Below, in pieces: positions 13,576-16,566 of a DNA stretch of 16,566 bases (its first letter is position 1; the number at the start of each line of letters is the position of its first letter). The notes below the pieces were generated by a model, which was given only the letters and a program-made list of their open reading frames with translations, had not been told where the DNA came from and searched no databases. Source of the DNA: Methanomassiliicoccales archaeon UBA147. GTDB taxonomy: Archaea > Thermoplasmatota > Thermoplasmata > SG8-5. Location of the stretch: NCBI GenBank assembly GCA_002496385.1, contig DAJR01000007.1, forward strand, positions 1-16,566, in the 5' to 3' direction. A program made the translations under genes and the position numbers.

Positions 13576-14394
13576 TTGATATTGATGTGCCCCGAATGCA
13601 GCTCCCGCCGTCTTTCTTTAGACCATGGGACTGGAATCTACAGGTGCAAGAAATGTGGTGTGACCTTCGACAAGCCAGTTGAAGTCGATAAAATGAGCCC
13701 GGTTACGATTGCCATAATCGTAACTATGGTCATGGTGGCCATAACGGTCATCCTTGCAGCAATCTTGTATTCGATGGTTGTTGCCCTTAAACCCGCAATC
13801 TACCTTTACACTCCGAAGGAGGAAAAGGAACGGCTGAAACTCAAGGTCAAAGGCGTCGTTACCACCCGAATCCCGTTCAGGGAAGGCGTCGGATCAATTA
13901 GTTGGGACAATCTGATATTGTCCAATGGAAAGATTTTCACCAATGAAAGGAAATTCGACTATCTTTTCTACGAGTCGAAAAATGTGGTACCCGAACATGG
14001 CGATGCTGGCTGGGTTCTGAAGAGACGAAATGGTATACTCACTTGGAACGGGAAGTCCACCGATAGGCTCGGTTTATGCACGGTTCTCCGCGATATTCTA
14101 GCCAAATACGGTCTGTTCGAGAATGAAATCAAGGATTTTCTCGATTATTGGCTAGACGAGGACATGAAAATCTTCTTCGGTAAGGACGAGTTCACTTTTG
14201 GTGTATTCCCAATTTCATTGGCAGAACTGGACAATATATTTTCGATCGAAACGATGTTGGAATATCCCGAATACATCAGGGTCCAGTTTCTGGTCAAGGA
14301 AATCGAGAAAGATGATACGCTGGCCGAGCCTGAGTTTCCCACGATAACTAGGTCGGAGTATGCGCTGCATGAATGGGGGATTATCAAGGGATAG
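13576..14394 (+). CDS. Zinc-ribbon membrane protein of the KPxIYLY family
   Basis: A 272-residue protein. A TFIIB-like zinc ribbon comes first (Cys5, Cys8, Cys24, Cys27). One membrane helix follows (about 42-70, VTIAIIVTMVMVAITVILAAILYSMVVA). The outer domain opens with KPAIYLYTP (72-80), contains FDYLFYESK, a FLDYWLDEDMKIFFG segment and RVQFLVKEIE, and ends with SEYALHEWG (about 261-268). KPxIYLYP...YLFWE...YW...VVEWGG is the pattern of a widespread hypothetical surface-protein family in bacteria and archaea, so the C-terminal domain probably faces outside and the zinc ribbon inside. Function is unknown. Base composition is far lower in GC than the 1-12.7 kb genes (one 60-base line at 13921 counts 21 G+C), suggesting recent transfer. 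The start is TTG 13576 (see promoter entry); ATG 13585 is the alternative. Confidence 0.82.
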   Translation: MILMCPECSSRRLSLDHGTGIYRCKKCGVTFDKPVEVDKMSPVTIAIIVTMVMVAITVILAAILYSMVVALKPAIYLYTPKEEKERLKLKVKGVVTTRIPFREGVGSISWDNLILSNGKIFTNERKFDYLFYESKNVVPEHGDAGWVLKRRNGILTWNGKSTDRLGLCTVLRDILAKYGLFENEIKDFLDYWLDEDMKIFFGKDEFTFGVFPISLAELDNIFSIETMLEYPEYIRVQFLVKEIEKDDTLAEPEFPTITRSEYALHEWGIIKG

Positions 14395-14415
14395 GCCTTC
14401 GAATTTTACTGTGTT

Positions 14416-15036
14416 TCACTTCCTCCCGTAATCTGCAGGTATCTCTCCCCACTGAGTCGTTTTCCACTTTATCACTTTGCAAGAATATTTGTTTTTCCTT
14501 AGCCACTCCAACGCTTCATCGATGATTGCATGAATCTCTTTAGTGGCTTCGCTTCTTTCCAAAGTAGTTTTGCAGGTTTTATTCCGCACCCATCCGATGG
14601 CTACCTGGGAATCAGAGTAGATTGTGTCATAGTGTCCATTTTTTGCGATGTGCCTAATGGCCTCGACAATGGCCAGGAACTCCCCGATATTGTTTGTGCC
14701 AACCCTAAAGGAGCCCCGCTCGAATATTATCCTCTTTTCCTTCAGGCCGATACCTCGGTATTCCATTGGGCCATTTGGGCCCGAACAACTGACATCTACA
14801 ACAATGCTGTTTTTCTGAATTTCGTCTGGGTATTTGATATCCGCTTTATATTTCTGGTCTTTCTTGCCCCAATGTTTTTCCCAGCCGTCCTTGAGGGCTT
14901 TTTCTGCCTGTTCCAGAGTTGAAAATCCTTTACAACGCGCCTCAGGAAAGCCAACAACCTCTGATTTGCACTCGTCCCAGGTTTCATAGATGCCAGGGGT
15001 TCTGCCTACCCATACCACGTAGCATTTCTGTATCAT
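14416..15036 (-). CDS. rnhA: Ribonuclease HI with N-terminal viroplasmin-type hybrid-binding domain
   Basis: A 206-residue enzyme that would cleave the RNA strand of RNA-DNA hybrids. Residues 4-50 (KCYVVWVGRTPGIYETWDEC... then ARCKGFSTLEQAEKAL) are the RNase H1 N-terminal/caulimovirus viroplasmin domain that binds RNA-DNA duplex. The catalytic domain has VVDVSCSG with Asp81, NNIGEFLAIVEA with Glu119, YSDSQVAIGWV with Asp142 and a C-terminal Asp202 in IPADYGRK, so the D-E-D-D set is complete. This two-domain form is commonest in bacteria and eukaryotes; with the AT-rich composition, transfer is likely. ATG 15036 lies 25.5 nt from CTAATATAAG (15057-15065). An alternative in-frame ATG at 15096 has an AGGTG SD carried by the short repeat and would add 20 residues. 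The gene ends 21 bp from the convergent KPxIYLY gene. Confidence 0.93.
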   Translation of the reverse strand: MIQKCYVVWVGRTPGIYETWDECKSEVVGFPEARCKGFSTLEQAEKALKDGWEKHWGKKDQKYKADIKYPDEIQKNSIVVDVSCSGPNGPMEYRGIGLKEKRIIFERGSFRVGTNNIGEFLAIVEAIRHIAKNGHYDTIYSDSQVAIGWVRNKTCKTTLERSEATKEIHAIIDEALEWLRKNKYSCKVIKWKTTQWGEIPADYGRK

Positions 15037-15056
15037 TGGGACCAGAATACCCTTCC

Positions 15057-15066
15057 TTATATTAGT
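15057..15066 (-). promoter_or_regulatory. TATA box for the RNase H gene
   Basis: The minus-strand CTAATATAAG is centred 25.5 nt from ATG 15036, the leaderless distance. It favours 15036 over the SD-preceded ATG at 15096, though two starts from two promoters are possible. Confidence 0.55.
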
Positions 15067-15084
15067 AATTCCAGGGTTATCACA

Positions 15085-15108
15085 CGCCATATACATCCTT
15101 CCACCTGA
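15085..15108 (-). repeat. Short dispersed repeat, copy 2, carrying an SD and start codon
   Basis: The minus strand reads AGGTGG-AAGG-ATG-TATATGGCG, and the ATG (15096-15094) is in frame with RNase H. It shares CGCCATATAC and TTCCACCTGA with copies 1 and 3. The following CATGATAT (15113-15120) also resembles CATGATGT after copy 1. Confidence 0.7.
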
Positions 15109-15132
15109 TATGCATGATATCGACCGTAAAGG

Positions 15133-15165
15133 TTTAAATGCGGGTCGGACCATTAATCGCCGGAG
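15133..15165 (+). promoter_or_regulatory. Promoter and SD for the three-pass membrane protein
   Basis: TTTAAAT (15133-15139) is centred 35 nt before ATG 15171. The predicted 9-nt leader GGAGACTGT starts with GGAG (15162-15165), the same arrangement as tag and the gene at 13576. Confidence 0.55.
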
Positions 15166-15170
15166 ACTGT

Positions 15171-15482
15171 ATGACGGAATATGACCTGTCGGGCTCTAAA
15201 CTGAAGATGGGCATCGCATGGTGTTTGATAATTCTCAGCTGGGCGATATCTATAACACTCCTTTACATAATTCACTTTGCGAGCCACGATTATTTCAACA
15301 GCCCCAGCCCGGCGCTTCCTTTGTTTCTGTTCGGCTCTCCGATTGTTTTCTCGATAACGGGAACGATTTTCGCCCTTATCACCAAGCCAGAACACGCGAA
15401 AAGCAGGAAACTCGTATTGGGGCTGGGAGTCGGGATGATTGCTGTTTGGGTAGGATATTATTTGTTAGGAATCATTATGTGA
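15171..15482 (+). CDS. Hypothetical three-pass membrane protein
   Basis: A 103-residue hydrophobic protein with predicted membrane helices at about 13-36 (MGIAWCLIILSWAISITLLYIIHF), 49-71 (LPLFLFGSPIVFSITGTIFALI) and 81-102 (LVLGLGVGMIAVWVGYYLLGII). A basic loop (KPEHAKSRK, 72-80) joins helices 2 and 3 and is probably cytoplasmic. No family motif is recognised. The frame is open from 15138, but ATG 15171 is chosen because of the GGAG SD 5 nt upstream and box A at 35 nt. It is divergent from the RNase H gene with short repeat copy 2 between them. It belongs to the AT-richer island, and it may be cargo rather than a core gene. Confidence 0.7.
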   Translation: MTEYDLSGSKLKMGIAWCLIILSWAISITLLYIIHFASHDYFNSPSPALPLFLFGSPIVFSITGTIFALITKPEHAKSRKLVLGLGVGMIAVWVGYYLLGIIM

Positions 15483-15498
15483 TGTATTATTGAGAGTG

Positions 15499-15520
15499 CG
15501 CCATATACAACCTTCCACCT
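15499..15520 (-). repeat. Short dispersed repeat, copy 3
   Basis: The minus strand reads AGGTGG-AAGG-TTG-TATATGGCG, and the frame after TTG stops within eight codons. It matches copy 2 except for ATG to TTG. It sits 7 nt from the right copy of the 61-nt repeat. Confidence 0.7.
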
Positions 15521-15527
15521 TTGCCAA

Positions 15528-15588
15528 CAGAATGCAATGCGAAGCTAGAGAGAAACGCCTACAGGCTAGAGATTCCAATCGCAAAACA
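15528..15588 (+). repeat. 61-nt direct repeat, right copy
   Basis: About 92% identical by eye to 13402-13462 in the same orientation, so the two copies bracket about 2.1 kb holding the KPxIYLY, RNase H and three-pass membrane genes. The gap from 15483 to about 15920 holds no gene: it contains short repeat copy 3, this repeat and the hairpins listed below. Confidence 0.85.
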
Positions 15589-15615
15589 CAGTTTCCAGAT
15601 TGTTTGGATAAAGTT

Positions 15616-15680
15616 TTGCGACTGCGCCTAATTCTTCTTTGAATTCATTTGTAAAAATTCGAAGAATTAGGCTTGCGCAA
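15616..15680 (-). repeat. Strong hairpin downstream of the 23S gene
   Basis: GCCTAATTCTTC (15626-15637) is a perfect 12-bp complement of GAAGAATTAGGC (15661-15672). GAATT/AATTC (15641-15645/15656-15660) extends it inside and TTGCG/CGCAA (15616-15620/15676-15680) outside. There is no U-run, so it is not an obvious terminator. It could be a processing site or a mobile palindrome. Confidence 0.75.
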
Positions 15681-15696
15681 TCAGCCCGCAACAACT
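15676..15696 (+). repeat. Inverted near-copy of the 23S rRNA 3'-terminal sequence
   Basis: CGCAATCAGCCCGCAACAAC plus T matches the sense 23S end (read on the minus strand over 15958-15938) at 19 of 21 positions. It is in opposite orientation and about 240 nt away. Confidence 0.75.
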
Positions 15697-15732
15697 GTTC
15701 CAGATTGTTAACGGCTTGCAGTCCACAGGTTG

Positions 15733-15796
15733 GGCATTTATGCTATTTTTTCTTTGCATAGCTAAAGCTAATGATTGAAAAAATAGATAAAATGCC
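15733..15796 (-). terminator. AT-rich hairpin downstream of the 23S gene, distal copy
   Basis: The arms at 15733-15752 and 15777-15796 match at 17 of 20 positions (GGCATTT...CTATTTTTTC). On the transcribed minus strand the arms carry runs of five to six U, consistent with archaeal termination of the 23S transcript. Its sequence is related to the neighbouring hairpin at 15829-15882. Confidence 0.45.
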
Positions 15797-15828
15797 ATTA
15801 CGGACTTGACCAAGTCAAGCCCTCATGT

Positions 15829-15882
15829 CATTCTATATTTTTTACAAAGCTAACACTGATTTAATTAAAAAAATATAGAATG
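15829..15882 (-). terminator. AT-rich hairpin downstream of the 23S gene, proximal copy
   Basis: CATTCTATATTTTTT (15829-15843) pairs perfectly for 15 bp with 15868-15882. Read from the 23S gene, the first arm gives a U7 run about 50 nt after the rRNA end, a likely terminator or processing stem. A small palindrome, GACTTG/CAAGTC (15803-15808/15811-15816), lies between this hairpin and the distal one. Confidence 0.5.
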
Positions 15883-15919
15883 CCATACACAACCTGTTTA
15901 ACTGCCAAGCCTCTAGTAT

Positions 15920-16566
15920 GTTGTGGCTAAAGTTATTAGTAGTTGCGGGCTGAATGCGTCGCACCAAGGCACTTCGCACGTACACCCCAACTCTATCATC
16001 TCATCTTCTATGAGTACTTTAAGATGTCTCTTTTTAGGGTAAGCTTCGGGCTTAGATGCTTTCAGCCCTTATCTCGTATGGCGTGGCTGCCCAGCAATGC
16101 TCTGTCGAACAACTGGTAGACTAGTGGCCACAAAGCCCCGTTCCTCTCGTACTAAAGGCTCTTTCCCCTCAGACATCAAAACACTTCCACCAAAAAGCAA
16201 CACAACTGTCTCACGACGTTGTAAACCCAGCTCACGATCCCTTTTAATGGGCGAACAACCCCACCCTTGGCAGCTGCTGCACCACCAGGATAGGAAGAAC
16301 CGACATCGAAGTAGCAAGCCGCCAGGTCGATATGAACTCTTGCTGGCGACGACTCAATTATCCCCAGGGTAACTTTTCTGTTATCAACACCTCCCATAAA
16401 TGAAATGTGTTGGTTCGCTAGGCCCTGCTTTCGCATCGTGGTTTATTGTTGGGCTAAACCACGTCAAGCCGGCTTTTGCCCTTGCACTCAACGGCAGATT
16501 TCTGACCTGCCTGAGCCGACCATTGGGCGCCCTTGTTATTTTTTCGAGGGCGTGGCGCCCCACCCA
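15920..16566 (-). rRNA. 23S ribosomal RNA, 3' part (continues beyond the window)
   Basis: The minus strand carries universal large-subunit landmarks in the right order. The peptidyl-transferase region segment GATAACAGAAAAGTTACCC (about 16365-16385) comes first. The stretch around GTTCGCCCATTAAAAGGGAT (about 16231-16250) and GAGCTGGGTTTACAACGTCG (about 16214-16233) follows. The sarcin-ricin loop AGTACGAGAGGAAC (16140-16153) is next, then the archaeal 3' domain with GTACGTGCGAAGTGCC and GCATTCAGCCCGCAAC. By comparison with recalled archaeal 23S ends (…AAGCCC…CACUAACAGACC…AAAGCC), the mature end lies near 15920-15930; the exact base is uncertain. The protein frames in this region are meaningless. 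No 5S rRNA or tRNA follows within the next about 430 nt, which fits unlinked rRNA genes of Thermoplasmata. Confidence 0.96.

Noticed and set aside
15153..15171. Extensions of the divergent RNase H (to 15153) and membrane protein (to 15138) frames so that they overlap
   Set aside because: The frames are open but both genes have better starts at 15036 and 15171 with promoter support; the extensions only read through the intergenic repeat and promoters.
13402..15588. CRISPR array from the repeated sequences
   Set aside because: There are only two or three copies, irregularly spaced by hundreds to thousands of bases, with no regular spacers and no cas genes.
15528..15588. tRNA or tRNA fragment (att site) in the 61-nt repeat
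   Set aside because: A GATTCCAATC stretch vaguely recalls a T-loop, but no acceptor, D or anticodon stems can be formed.
15883..15897. Fourth copy of the short repeat (GCCATACACAACCT)
   Set aside because: It resembles GCCATATACAACCT of copy 3 but lacks the CCACCT half and is too short to be convincing.
16069..16436. Protein-coding frames at the right edge
   Set aside because: They lie entirely within the conserved 23S rRNA sequence.

Overview
The window looks like a chromosomal piece from a euryarchaeote, most plausibly a member of the Thermoplasmatota. Nearly every gene is preceded by an archaeal TATA box (box A) placed so that transcription starts at or within about 10 nt of the start codon. 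The right edge is the 3' part of an archaeal-type 23S rRNA gene on the minus strand, with no 5S rRNA or tRNA after it. Unlinked rRNA genes and leaderless mRNAs suit that phylum, but the lineage is an inference.

Layout. 1-287: a run of hairpins resembling the right end (omegaRNA-like) of an IS200/IS605-type element whose transposon gene would lie left of the window. 299-2766: an SDR oxidoreductase and formate-tetrahydrofolate ligase (fhs), divergent from what appears to be one shared TATA element. 2772-5678: five minus-strand genes, each with its own promoter: a small helical protein, a putative PD-(D/E)XK nuclease-fold protein with a C-terminal winged-helix-like part, a peptidase S51-like protein, a nucleotidyltransferase and a two-pass membrane protein. 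5764-8546: plus-strand single genes for 3-methyladenine DNA glycosylase I (tag), an EamA/DMT transporter, a 72-residue protein and a GNAT acetyltransferase. 8639-12731: a tightly overlapping operon of a 1016-residue STAND-type ATPase with 40-residue TPRs, a PhzF-family epimerase/isomerase and a small membrane zinc-ribbon protein. 12745-13272: a convergent possible H-NOX/V4R-like sensor.

About 13300-15920 is clearly more AT-rich and behaves like an accessory island. It holds a zinc-ribbon membrane protein of the KPxIYLY family, an RNase HI with an N-terminal viroplasmin-type domain, a three-pass membrane protein, three copies of a short repeat, a 61-nt direct repeat at both flanks, and several strong hairpins between the island and the 23S gene. 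About 15920-16566 is the 23S rRNA 3' part.

Most genes are housekeeping or accessory enzymes acting separately. The best candidates for something new are: the repeat-flanked island beside the 23S gene; an inverted 21-nt near-copy of the 23S 3' end 240 nt beyond it; the STAND ATPase with an extra domain inserted between its Walker motifs; and a strikingly quantised promoter-to-start spacing (about 26 or about 35 nt) that separates leaderless genes from genes with a 9-11-nt leader that is essentially a Shine-Dalgarno sequence. No CRISPR array or clear multi-gene defence system is visible.
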